DNA of 64,000 nucleotides from Erythrobacter aureus (GTDB lineage: Bacteria; Pseudomonadota; Alphaproteobacteria; Sphingomonadales; Sphingomonadaceae): the NCBI RefSeq assembly GCF_003355455.1, contig NZ_CP031357.1, positions 784,501 through 848,500 on the forward strand, in the 5' to 3' direction. Position 1 is the stretch's first letter; each line of letters begins with the position of its first letter. Of the stretch, positions 51,880 through 59,768 are shown piece by piece. The translations under genes were made by a program, and so were the position numbers. A model generated the notes under the pieces. It was given only the letters and a program-made list of their open reading frames with translations, was not told the DNA's origin and did no database searches.

Positions 51880-53469
51880 CTAGGCGGCTTGCGCGACGTC
51901 CTCGGCCGGCTCGGTGCGGATGAGGTAATCGAAGGCCGACAGGCCTGCCTTCGAGCCTTCGCCCATCGCCACGACGATCTGCTTGTAGGGCACGTCGGTA
52001 ACGTCGCCTGCACCGAAGACGCCGGGAAGGTTGGTGCGACCTTCCTCGTCGGTGACGATTTCGCCGAATTTGGTGAGTTCGAGGCCCGAACCCTGCAGCC
52101 ATTCGGTATTGGGGACGAGGCCGATCTGCACGAACACGCCTTCCAAATCGATGCGGCGCTCCTCGCCCGACTGGCGGTCCTTCAGCACGAGGCCGTCGAC
52201 CTTGCCGTCCTTGCCGGTGATCTCGGTGGTCTGCCCGCTGGTGACGATCTCGACATTGGCCATCGAGCGCAGCTTCCTTTGCAGCACCTCGTCGGCGCGC
52301 AAGTGATCGTCATATTCGATCAGCGTGACGTGGCCGACGATCTTGGCCAGGTCGATCGCCGCCTCGACGCCCGAATTGCCGCCGCCGATCACCGCGATGC
52401 GCTTGCCCTTGAACAGCGGACCGTCGCAATGCGGGCAATAGGCCACGCCCTTGTTGCGATATTCCGCTTCGCCCGGAACGCCGAGATTGCGCCAGCGCGC
52501 GCCGGTGGCGAGGATCAGGCTGCGCGCCTTGAGGCTCGCACCATTGCCAAGCTCCACCGTGTGCAGACCGCCTTGCTTCTCGGCAGGTATCAGCTTCACT
52601 GCCTTGGCGAGGTCCATCAAGTCGATGTCGTATTCGCCCACATGGCGCTTCAATTCGCCGGCCAGCTTCGGCCCTTCGGTATAGACCGTGCCAGGCAGGT
52701 TCTCGATCCCCAGCGTATCGTGCAACTGCCCGCCGAAACGTTCGGCGGCGATGCCCGTGCGAAAGCCCTTGCGCGCGGTATAGATGGCGGTTGCTGCCCC
52801 GGCCGGGCCGCCGCCGACCACCAGCACTTCGAATGGGTCCTTGGCCGACAGTTTCTCTGCCGCTTTCGCTTCGCTGCCCGTGTCGAGCTTCGCCAGGATT
52901 TCGGCCAGTTCCATCTTGCCGTTGTAGAACGGTTCGCCATTGAGGAAGGTCGCGGGCACGGCCATGACCTCGCGTGCATCGACCTCGTCCTGATAGGTCC
53001 CGCCTTCGATCAGCGTGGCGGTTATGCGCGGGTTTTCCAGCGCCATCAGGGTCAGCGCCTGCACCACGTCGGGGCAGTTGTGGCACGACAGCGAGAAATA
53101 CATCTCGAAAGCGTAATCGCCTTCAAGTCCGCGGATCTGTTCCAGAAGATCGGCATCGACCTTGGGCGGGTGCCCCCCGGCCCATAGCAGGGCCAGCACA
53201 AGGCTGGTGAATTCGTGACCCATCGGCAGGCCCGCGAAACGAACCCACTTTTCCGCATCGCCGCCGCGGCGAATGACGAAGCTGGGCTTGCGCTCATCGG
53301 TTCCGTCGAAACTCGCGCTCGCAAGGTCGTGAAGCGCGGCGATTTCTTCGAGCAATTCGCGCGTCTGCGTGCTTTTGGCGTCATCGCCGAGCGAGGCGAC
53401 CAGTTCGACCGGTTCGCGCAGGTTCGCGAGATAGGTCTTGAGCTGCTGGGTCATGGTTGCGTCGAGCAT
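51880..53469 (-). CDS. ahpF: Alkyl hydroperoxide reductase subunit F
   Basis: FAD- and NAD(P)H-dependent disulfide reductase that recycles AhpC, 529 residues. The N-terminal thioredoxin-like pair has the redox CHNCPDV (about residues 128-134); the C-terminal thioredoxin-reductase part has the FAD motif VLVVGGGPAGAATAIYTAR (about 212-230), the redox pair CPHCDGP (about 342-348) and GGGNSGVEAAIDLA for NADPH. The first ATG (53469, MLDATMTQQLKTYL) fits family N-termini better than the second. It is downstream of ahpC on the same strand with three hairpins between. Confidence 0.96.
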   Translation of the reverse strand: MLDATMTQQLKTYLANLREPVELVASLGDDAKSTQTRELLEEIAALHDLASASFDGTDERKPSFVIRRGGDAEKWVRFAGLPMGHEFTSLVLALLWAGGHPPKVDADLLEQIRGLEGDYAFEMYFSLSCHNCPDVVQALTLMALENPRITATLIEGGTYQDEVDAREVMAVPATFLNGEPFYNGKMELAEILAKLDTGSEAKAAEKLSAKDPFEVLVVGGGPAGAATAIYTARKGFRTGIAAERFGGQLHDTLGIENLPGTVYTEGPKLAGELKRHVGEYDIDLMDLAKAVKLIPAEKQGGLHTVELGNGASLKARSLILATGARWRNLGVPGEAEYRNKGVAYCPHCDGPLFKGKRIAVIGGGNSGVEAAIDLAKIVGHVTLIEYDDHLRADEVLQRKLRSMANVEIVTSGQTTEITGKDGKVDGLVLKDRQSGEERRIDLEGVFVQIGLVPNTEWLQGSGLELTKFGEIVTDEEGRTNLPGVFGAGDVTDVPYKQIVVAMGEGSKAGLSAFDYLIRTEPAEDVAQAA

Positions 53470-53525
53470 GGGCGGACTCCGGGCTCCGGGTGGGACGAAG
53501 GATTCGATAATCTTGAGGAAGGGAA

Positions 53526-53620
53526 AAGGCCCGGGGCGAGGGGGGAGGGGGGTGCCCCGGGCCTTCCAGCGACCCGAGTTTTAGGCTCGGGCTCTTATGC
53601 GGGCGCCCTTAGAGCGCCCG
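53526..53620 (-). terminator. Three tandem hairpins between ahpC and ahpF
   Basis: From ahpC towards ahpF (minus strand) there are a 7-base stem (53600-53620), a 6-base stem (CCCGAG/CTCGGG, 53573-53591) and a 12-base perfect stem (AAGGCCCGGGGC with GCCCCGGGCCTT, 53526-53565, 16-base loop) followed by TTTTCCC. The last one looks like a leaky terminator or attenuator that would make more AhpC than AhpF from one promoter. Confidence 0.6.
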
Positions 53621-53641
53621 ATCTGTCATCAGGCTTAACGC

Positions 53642-54208
53642 CTAGATCTTGCCGACGAGGTCGAGCGAAGGCGCCAGCGTGTCTTCGCCTTCTTCCCATG
53701 CGGCCGGGCAGACCTGGCCGGGATTGTTGCGCACATACTGGGCCGCGCGAATCTTGCGTACCAGTTCGTTGGCATTGCGGCCGACACCTTCGCAGGTCTG
53801 TTCGACGAGCTGGATGACGCCATCGGGATCGACCACGAAGGTCGCCCGATCGGCAAGGCCGGCGCCTTCACGCAGTACGTCGAAATTGCGTGCCAGCACG
53901 TGGTTCTGGTCGCCCAGGAACGGGAAGTTCAGCTTGCCGATCTTCTCGCTGGTGTCGTGCCATGCCTTGTGGCTGAAATGGGTGTCGGTCGATACGCCAT
54001 AGACTTCGACGTCCAGCTTCTGAAGCATTTCGTAATGTTCGCCGAGGTCTTCGAGTTCGGTCGGGCAGACGAAGGTGAAGTCGGCCGGATAGAAGAAGAA
54101 AACGGCCCACTTGCCCTTCACGTCTTCGTCCGTGACTTCGAAGAAGTCCTTGCCGGCCTGGAAGGCGGTGGCGGTGAACGGTTTGATCTGGCTTCCGATG
54201 ATACCCAT
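53642..54208 (-). CDS. ahpC: Alkyl hydroperoxide reductase subunit C (peroxiredoxin)
   Basis: Typical 2-Cys peroxiredoxin of 188 residues, reducing H2O2 and organic hydroperoxides. The peroxidatic Cys is in FTFVCPTELEDL (about residue 48), the resolving Cys in GQVCPAAWEEG (about 167), and the Thr/Arg active-site residues are conserved. The preceding 294-base divergent region contains the pair AATCGAT/AATCGAT at 54304-54319. It is the first gene of the ahpC-ahpF unit. Confidence 0.97.
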   Translation of the reverse strand: MGIIGSQIKPFTATAFQAGKDFFEVTDEDVKGKWAVFFFYPADFTFVCPTELEDLGEHYEMLQKLDVEVYGVSTDTHFSHKAWHDTSEKIGKLNFPFLGDQNHVLARNFDVLREGAGLADRATFVVDPDGVIQLVEQTCEGVGRNANELVRKIRAAQYVRNNPGQVCPAAWEEGEDTLAPSLDLVGKI

Positions 54209-54502
54209 GAATGTCTCCGTAGTTCGGGTTGAAACTGATGGGGGTCAGATAGGCCTTGTTGCGATGCACAAAAGCGATAAGTTGCGATTGCGAGGATCGA
54301 AATAATCGATCAAATCGATGGAACCTTCGATAAGCTCTGCATCTGGACGCGTTCGTGCATTTTCCATCCTGTGCTGTTCGGCTCGCGCGGTTGCCGCCAC
54401 AAAGCCGCCCATGGAGGAACGCGTGTATGGACGGGTCGTTGTACCTGTCATGCGGGCCGACGATGACGTGAAGGCTGCGACCTGTTTACGAGGAGGAACT
54501 CG

Positions 54503-54889
54503 ATGATGCGGAAACTGGGAATTTCGATGGCGATCACGGCGCTGGTCGGCCTTGCCGCGTGCGAGCAGGCTGAGCAGGATGCCGACCCGAATACCGCAGA
54601 AACGGAAATCGCGGAGGCGGAAATCGAGCAGGTTACCGGCTCGGAAGCTCCGCTGGCGGAACGCAAGATCAGCTTCTGCGATGGCGAAGGCAACCGCTAT
54701 GCGAGCGAAGAGGAAGCGCAAGCCGCCGGTCTCGAACCAGCGGAATACGGAGCAACCTATTGCCCCGAATATCTCGAGCCGACCATGCACCCGAGCTGGG
54801 ATAAGGACGGCGATGGCCTAAACGATTGCGAGAAGGACGGTATTTGCGACGATTCGGTCGATTACACCCAGCCCGGACCCGACGCATAA
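54503..54889 (+). CDS. Small lipoprotein with Asp-rich calcium-loop-like motif
   Basis: Exported lipoprotein of 128 residues. Signal ends in GLAAC (Cys about 20), then an acidic Glu/Ala linker, then a domain with SFCDGEGNRYASEEEAQAAG and ATYCPEYLEP. Near the C-terminus there is DKDGDGLNDCEKDGICDD, which resembles an EF-hand/dockerin-type Ca-binding loop. Four Cys pair plausibly. The ATG at 54503 has an AGGAGG ribosome binding site at six bases. It is divergent from ahpC. Not assigned to a named family. Confidence 0.78.
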   Translation: MMRKLGISMAITALVGLAACEQAEQDADPNTAETEIAEAEIEQVTGSEAPLAERKISFCDGEGNRYASEEEAQAAGLEPAEYGATYCPEYLEPTMHPSWDKDGDGLNDCEKDGICDDSVDYTQPGPDA

Positions 54890-55007
54890 CGTACTACATT
54901 CGATGCGCGGCGGAGTGTCCCCCGCGCGGGAAAGCCGCGGTTTTCAAGCCTAGCTATGCGGGGCTGACAAACGCGCGGGACGCAAGGGCCATCGCGTTCC
55001 GTCCGGT

Positions 55008-56711
55008 TCATGCGGCATCCTTTGGCGCCCTGGGTTTGCGCACGATGGCCGAAGATTCGGTTCTTTCGAAATAGGCTAACCGTTCGACAACCATGCGGTC
55101 GCGGCCTTCGTCCTTGGCGCGATAAAGAAGGACATCGCACCGCGAATACAAGGTCTCGTAATCGAGTTCGCTATTCGCATCGATCCCGGCGAGAATGATG
55201 ACACCCATGCTGCATGTTACTTGCCATTCGATTTCCGGTACGTCGCTTGCGATAGCCTTCGCGACGGCTTGACGAAGATCGGCAAGCTGCTTTTCCGGCC
55301 GGCGGTGGGTTGTTTGGATCAGGAACTCCTCGCCGCCCAAGCGTATGGCGCGTGTCTGCGGTTCGGTGCGCAAAACGTCGGCGAGTGCGCAGAGCACGCG
55401 ATCGCCGACGATATGGCCATAGGTGTCGTTGATTGCCTTGAAATAGTCGATATCGAGGATGGCGATGGCCGATGAACCGACAATCGGTTCGCTCTTATCG
55501 TCGAGCGCACGCCGGTTGAGGAGCCCGGTGAGGCTGTCGTGTCGGCTCACCTCGTCGAGTTCATCGGCACGGACAATCGCTAGATCCCTTTCACGCCGCA
55601 ATGTCAGAAGACGATCGGCAACGCCAAGAGTGACTGCGACTTCTTCGAACACGCATCCGATATAAAAGAACAATGTCGTATCATACTGCGCGCCGATCGG
55701 GCTTAGCTGTCCCAGAAGGCGCCAGCCGCCAAGCAGCATGAGCGGAGCGAGGCCGACTATCAGATACCAGACGTATCGGCTGCCCCGCCGCGCGGCGGTT
55801 GCGAGATACACGACGAGAAACGCCAGGATGGGGACGAAACCCATATGGTAAGCTTGGAATTGCCAGTTCGGCGCGGCCAGCGGAAATACCGCATTGGCGA
55901 CGCTAATGAACAGCGCCCAGCCCGCGAAAATGATGGCCATTTTTCGCAAGCGAGGGGGTACGGCGTCTCGCTCGACGAAATGGGTGGCGAAAATCAGGGT
56001 CGCTGCAACCGTGAAGCCGGTGTCGGCCAGCGCCATGCGGACGAGAAGGCCCATCGGCACTCCCGCTATCTTCGATAAAAGACCCGAATTGATAAGAACC
56101 GTGGCGAGCAGGGTCGTTGCGGTGGCGAAATGCCAGAATACGAATTTCTGCCGGAGCACCTGATAGACCGCCATTCCGAAGATCAACGGCATGACGAGCA
56201 TGCCAGCCAGAGCGGCAATCAAAAGAACGAGATTGTCGAGCCCGGGCTCGGCGGCGGGATCGCGATCGACCAGACGGGTGGTTGTCACCACACGCGGATC
56301 ACCTAGTCGGTCGATAGCCACAACCACATCTCTGCCCGGTGGGGTCGGCAGCTTGAAGAGGTCGGTGCCGACGACCGGTGCGAGATCATCGATCTTCCAG
56401 GACCGGCTGCGAATACGCCCGTCAGTATCCCGCGTCACCACATGGATCCGCTCGAAAACTCCGCGTTGGGCCGTAACGAAGCGCGTACCGCCATGTGTTG
56501 GCCCGGCATCGATGCGCAAAAAAATCCGTTCATTGTCGAGCGAAACCGTTTCGCCATCGCATCGCCAGTCCTGCGCGAAGGCCTCGGCTCCTGGCGCGCC
56601 TTTCGCTACGGGTAGCGCGGCAATGCAATTCTCCACGCCAGCCTGAACGGAAGCGCTGGTGGGCGCTGCAAGGCTGATCGCGAAGAGAAACAGGATCAGT
56701 AGCGGTCTCAT
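55008..56711 (-). CDS. Membrane diguanylate cyclase with GGDEF domain
   Basis: Signal-transducing protein of 567 residues. A signal peptide (MRPLLILFLFAISLAAP) is followed by a periplasmic sensor domain, seven or so TM helices (about 175-385) resembling the 7TMR-DISM layout, and a C-terminal GGDEF domain: DSLTGLLNRRALDD, ILDIDYFKAINDTYGHIVGD and the active-site RLGGEEF. The product makes cyclic di-GMP from GTP. The product-inhibition I-site (RxxD upstream of GGEEF) is absent: the corresponding positions read EPQT. It is downstream of aroC on the same strand. Confidence 0.9.
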   Translation of the reverse strand: MRPLLILFLFAISLAAPTSASVQAGVENCIAALPVAKGAPGAEAFAQDWRCDGETVSLDNERIFLRIDAGPTHGGTRFVTAQRGVFERIHVVTRDTDGRIRSRSWKIDDLAPVVGTDLFKLPTPPGRDVVVAIDRLGDPRVVTTTRLVDRDPAAEPGLDNLVLLIAALAGMLVMPLIFGMAVYQVLRQKFVFWHFATATTLLATVLINSGLLSKIAGVPMGLLVRMALADTGFTVAATLIFATHFVERDAVPPRLRKMAIIFAGWALFISVANAVFPLAAPNWQFQAYHMGFVPILAFLVVYLATAARRGSRYVWYLIVGLAPLMLLGGWRLLGQLSPIGAQYDTTLFFYIGCVFEEVAVTLGVADRLLTLRRERDLAIVRADELDEVSRHDSLTGLLNRRALDDKSEPIVGSSAIAILDIDYFKAINDTYGHIVGDRVLCALADVLRTEPQTRAIRLGGEEFLIQTTHRRPEKQLADLRQAVAKAIASDVPEIEWQVTCSMGVIILAGIDANSELDYETLYSRCDVLLYRAKDEGRDRMVVERLAYFERTESSAIVRKPRAPKDAA

Positions 56712-56773
56712 CGAACGACCACCACTAAGGCAGGCTCTAGAACATACGGTTAATATGCTATGATTGCGGGCTA

Positions 56774-57862
56774 TCACCCCTGCCAGCACTGCGCGCGGTG
56801 GAGCAGCTTGTGATCGGCCAGCACCAGCGCCATCATCGCTTCGACCACGGGTGTTCCGCGGATACCGACGCACGGATCGTGGCGGCCCTTGGTGCGCACT
56901 TCGGTTGCCTCGCCGTCGCGGGTCACGCTGGCGACAGGGGTGAGGATCGAGCTGGTCGGCTTGAAGGCCACGCGGCAGGTCACCGGCTGGCCGGTCGAGA
57001 TGCCGCCCGCGATCCCGCCTGCATGGTTGGCCTCGAAACGGGGGCCGTCATTGCCCCCATCGTTTAAGGAGGGGCGCATCGGGTCGGCGTTCTGTTCGCC
57101 GGTCAGCCGCGCGGCCTCGAAACCGTCCCCAATCTCGACCCCTTTGACTGCGTTGATGCTCATCATGCCCGCCGCCAGATCGCTGTCGAGCTTGGCATAG
57201 ACGGGTGCACCCCAGCCCGCCGGCACACCATCGGCCACGCATTCGACCACCGCGCCGAGCGACGAGCCGGCCTTGCGCGCCTCGTCGACCAGCCTTTCCC
57301 AGCGCAATGCGGCCTGTGCGTCGGGGCACCAAAAGGGATTGCGCGCGATTTCCTCGCGGTCGAAATTCGCGGGGTCGATCCGGTCACCGCCGATTTCCGC
57401 GACATAGGCGACGATGCTTACCTCGGGGATGACCAGCCTCGCCACGGCGCCCGCCGCCACGCGCATCGCCGTCTCGCGCGCCGAACTGCGCCCGCCGCCG
57501 CGATAGTCGCGGAAGCCGTATTTCGCGTCATAGGCATAGTCGGCATGGCCCGGTCGATAGGATTTCGCGATTTCGGAATAGTCCTTCGATCGCTGGTCGG
57601 TGTTCTCGATCAGCAGGCTGATCGGCGTGCCCGTGGTCTTGCTCTCGAACACGCCCGACAGGATGCGGACCGCATCCGGTTCCTGGCGCTGGGTGGTGAA
57701 CTTGTTCTGCCCCGGCTTCCGTGCGTCGAGGAAGGGCTGGATGTCGCTTTCGGACAATGCGATCCCCGGCGGGCACCCGTCCACCACCGCGCCGATCGCG
57801 GGGCCGTGGCTTTCGCCCCAGGTGGTAAAGCGCAGGGTCCGTCCGAATGTATTCCAGCTCAT
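56774..57862 (-). CDS. aroC: Chorismate synthase
   Basis: Last enzyme of the shikimate pathway, converting EPSP to chorismate with reduced FMN; 362 residues. The N-terminal signature is TTWGESHGPAIGAVVDGCPPG (about 11-32, first motif). Other conserved stretches include YRPGHADYAYDAKYG, DYRGGGRSSARETA and GIAGGISTGQPV. The start at 57862 gives MSWNTFGRTLRF, as in other family members. It is divergent from ruvA; the spacer holds three TGTCACCC motifs. Confidence 0.96.
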   Translation of the reverse strand: MSWNTFGRTLRFTTWGESHGPAIGAVVDGCPPGIALSESDIQPFLDARKPGQNKFTTQRQEPDAVRILSGVFESKTTGTPISLLIENTDQRSKDYSEIAKSYRPGHADYAYDAKYGFRDYRGGGRSSARETAMRVAAGAVARLVIPEVSIVAYVAEIGGDRIDPANFDREEIARNPFWCPDAQAALRWERLVDEARKAGSSLGAVVECVADGVPAGWGAPVYAKLDSDLAAGMMSINAVKGVEIGDGFEAARLTGEQNADPMRPSLNDGGNDGPRFEANHAGGIAGGISTGQPVTCRVAFKPTSSILTPVASVTRDGEATEVRTKGRHDPCVGIRGTPVVEAMMALVLADHKLLHRAQCWQG

Positions 57863-58170
57863 GCGCCTGTCTTGTCCCAAGCGGCCGGGCCTGTCCACTT
57901 TGCCTTTTTTGGGGTGGGGTGAAGCCGAGATTTTCCTACATGGCCGAAAGTCTGCGATAGGAATGGGGAGTGAGAAAGGGGGGGCGGGGTGCCCGCAATG
58001 TGTCACCCTAGGCATCGAGTGATATTACGCCACAAAATCATGGACTTGTGTCATGAATCGATTGGGTGACAGGGTGTCGCCTTTGTCACCCCGACCCGGC
58101 TGGGGCAGGTGCTGGCGATAATTCGGCCGCCGGACTGGTCAAGGCGCCCAATGTCGGGCAGGAACAAACC
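57863..58170. other. 308-base spacer between aroC and ruvA
   Basis: Divergent promoter region. It contains TGTCACCC at 58001-58008, its complement GGGTGACA at 58064-58071 and TGTCACCC again at 58084-58091, and a TCATG/CATGA dyad at about 58039-58056. No coding frame with a start and domain is seen. No GTTC-N7-GTTC type SOS box is visible. Confidence 0.4.
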
Positions 58171-58779
58171 ATGATTGCAAAGCTCAAGGGATTGCTCGAC
58201 GAAACCGGCGCCGACTGGGCGGTGATCGATGTGTCGGGCGTCGGCTATCTCGTCCATTGCTCGACCAAGACGCTCGCCGCGCTGGGCGAGGTGGGCGGGG
58301 CCTGCACACTCTATACCGATTTGCAGGTGAGCGAGACCGATATGCGCCTGCTGGGTTTCGCCGAGGCCGCCGAGCGGGACTGGTTCCGCCTGCTCACCCA
58401 GGTACAGGGTGTCGGCAGCAAGGTGGCACTGGCGATCCTCTCCGCGCTTTCGACGGGCGAGGTGCAGGCGGCCTGCTCGAACGGCGACGCGGCGATGATC
58501 GCGCGCGCAAACGGTGTCGGGCCGAAGCTGGCGGGGCGCATCGTCAACGAGCTGAAGGACAAGGCCGGCGCGCTGCCGGGCGGCGGGATGGTCGGCGCTG
58601 CGGGTGTCGCCGTGACCCACGCGGGCAGTGCCAGCGCCGATGCGGTGAGCGCGCTCGAAAACCTCGGCTTCAAACCCGCCGTGGCCGCGCGCGCGGTGGC
58701 CGCGGCACAGGGCGAACTGGGCGAAGATGCGGGCGAGGGCGACCTCATCCGCGTCGCATTGAAGAGGGCAGCAGGATGA
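58171..58779 (+). CDS. ruvA: Holliday junction DNA helicase subunit RuvA
   Basis: Tetrameric junction-binding protein of the RuvAB branch migration complex, 202 residues. It has the N-terminal OB domain (MIAKLKGLLDETGADWAVID, then GVGYLVHC), two helix-hairpin-helix motifs (VQGVGSKVALAIL and ANGVGPKLAGRIVNEL, about 71-125) and the C-terminal domain contacting RuvB (VSALENLGFKPAVAARAVA). No ruvC precedes it. It is followed by a dsrE gene with ATGA overlap, and ruvB is 1 kb further on. Confidence 0.95.
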   Translation: MIAKLKGLLDETGADWAVIDVSGVGYLVHCSTKTLAALGEVGGACTLYTDLQVSETDMRLLGFAEAAERDWFRLLTQVQGVGSKVALAILSALSTGEVQAACSNGDAAMIARANGVGPKLAGRIVNELKDKAGALPGGGMVGAAGVAVTHAGSASADAVSALENLGFKPAVAARAVAAAQGELGEDAGEGDLIRVALKRAAG

Positions 58780-59333
58780 GAGTGGCAATTTTGCGATATG
58801 CGATGACGGCGGCCTTGGCGGCACTGGTAGCTTCGGCGGCGAGCGCGCAGGACATGAGCGCCTTCGAGACGGGGCCGGTGTTCAAGGACTTCGGGCCTCA
58901 CGCGCCGGTCGAGGGCGTGGGAAAGCTGTCGGCGGGCACGGCGTTCAAGCACAGCTTCGACGTCAGCGAGGCTGCGAGCGAGGGGAAGGCCAACCGCCAT
59001 ATCGAAAGCGCCGCGCGCTTCATCAACATGCACGCTGCCGCCGGAGTCGATCCTGAGGATATTCAGGTCGTGGTCGTGGTTCACGGCGGCGCTTCGCTCG
59101 ATCTGCTCAAGGAACCGGCGTGGGAGGCACAGGGCAAGCCCGGCGTGAACGCCAGCCACGCCCTGGTGCGCGACCTTCTCGACCACGGTGTGCGGGTAAT
59201 CCTGTGTGGCCAGAGCGCCGTCGCGCATGGCATTGCCCGGTCCGATCTCATCCCCGGCGTCGAGATGGCGCTCTCCGCCATGACCGCGCACGCGGTGCTG
59301 CAGCAAGCGGGCTATACGGTGAACCCGTTTTGA
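58776..59333 (+). CDS. Secreted DsrE-family protein
   Basis: Exported protein of 185 residues with a signal peptide (MTAALAALVASAASAQ, cut near residue 25) and a DsrE/DsrF-like domain: FKHSFDVSEAASEGKANRHI, IQVVVVVHGGASLDLL and VILCGQSAVAHGI with the conserved Cys-x-x-Ser of this group. DsrE-fold proteins move sulfur or carry protons; periplasmic forms are uncharacterised. It is coupled to ruvA (ATGA), an odd functional partner. Confidence 0.85.
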   Translation: MRVAILRYAMTAALAALVASAASAQDMSAFETGPVFKDFGPHAPVEGVGKLSAGTAFKHSFDVSEAASEGKANRHIESAARFINMHAAAGVDPEDIQVVVVVHGGASLDLLKEPAWEAQGKPGVNASHALVRDLLDHGVRVILCGQSAVAHGIARSDLIPGVEMALSAMTAHAVLQQAGYTVNPF

Positions 59334-59352
59334 GTGGGATATCCCCCCATGT

Positions 59353-59381
59353 CGTCATCCTGAACTCGTTTCAGGATCCAT
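59353..59381. repeat. Left hairpin repeat of the GIY-YIG unit
   Basis: Twenty-nine bases, starting CGTCATCCTGAAC and ending TCAGGATCCAT. Forms a hairpin with 8-base arms ATCCTGAA/TTCAGGAT around CTCGT. It is an inverted near-copy (26 of 29) of 59727-59755. The GIY-YIG stop codon lies inside it. Confidence 0.85.
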
Positions 59382-59706
59382 TTTTCGGCTCGTCCGAAGC
59401 AAGCGGCTCGAAGCCCAATTCTATAGCCAAATCTATCCAGTGCGGATTGTCCCCTTCGATGAGGTTGATCTTCCATTGACGATGCCAGCGCTTCAATTGC
59501 TTCTCGCGCAGGATCGCGTCCTCCATGTCGCCGAACATCTCGAAGCGCACGAGACGATGGACCTTGTAGCGCGCCGTAAATCCGCCTGTAAGGCCCTCCC
59601 GGTGTTGATAGAGACGCTGCATAAGGTCGCTGGTGACGCCGACATAAATCGTTCCGCGCGGCTGACTCGCAAGGATGTAGACGCAGGGTTGGTGCTCGAT
59701 CGGCAT
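59371..59706 (-). CDS. GIY-YIG nuclease superfamily protein
   Basis: Single-domain nuclease of 111 residues. The GIY-YIG pair appears as VYIL (about 9-12) and IYVGVTSDLMQRLYQHR (about 20-36), with the catalytic Arg in LMQRL. The Glu lies in AILREKQLKRWHR (about 79-91), and the C-terminus has NLIEGDNPHWIDLA (Asn). This is the UvrC/UPF0213-like small type. The start at 59706 (MPIEHQPCVYIL) is the natural one; an upstream ATG at 59751 would begin inside the right repeat. It is antisense to, and inserted between, dsrE and ruvB, and is bracketed by hairpin repeats in inverted orientation. Confidence 0.88.
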   Translation of the reverse strand: MPIEHQPCVYILASQPRGTIYVGVTSDLMQRLYQHREGLTGGFTARYKVHRLVRFEMFGDMEDAILREKQLKRWHRQWKINLIEGDNPHWIDLAIELGFEPLASDEPKNGS

Positions 59707-59726
59707 GCGTGGGTGATTGCCGCGCG

Positions 59727-59755
59727 ATGGATGCTGAAACAAGTTCAGCATGACG
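59727..59755. repeat. Right hairpin repeat of the GIY-YIG unit
   Basis: Twenty-nine bases, starting ATGGATGCTGAAAC and ending AGTTCAGCATGACG; the reverse complement differs from the left copy at three positions. Two of these are a C/G swap and its partner G/C swap, which keep the hairpin arms paired. It lies 13 bases before the ruvB start codon. Confidence 0.85.
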
Positions 59756-59768
59756 GTATGGGGGTGGT

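Noticed and set aside
54209..54300. Possible canonical OxyR box (ATAG-N7-CTAT repeats) before ahpC
   Set aside because: ATAG at 54249 is present but the spaced partners do not match; only weak resemblance.
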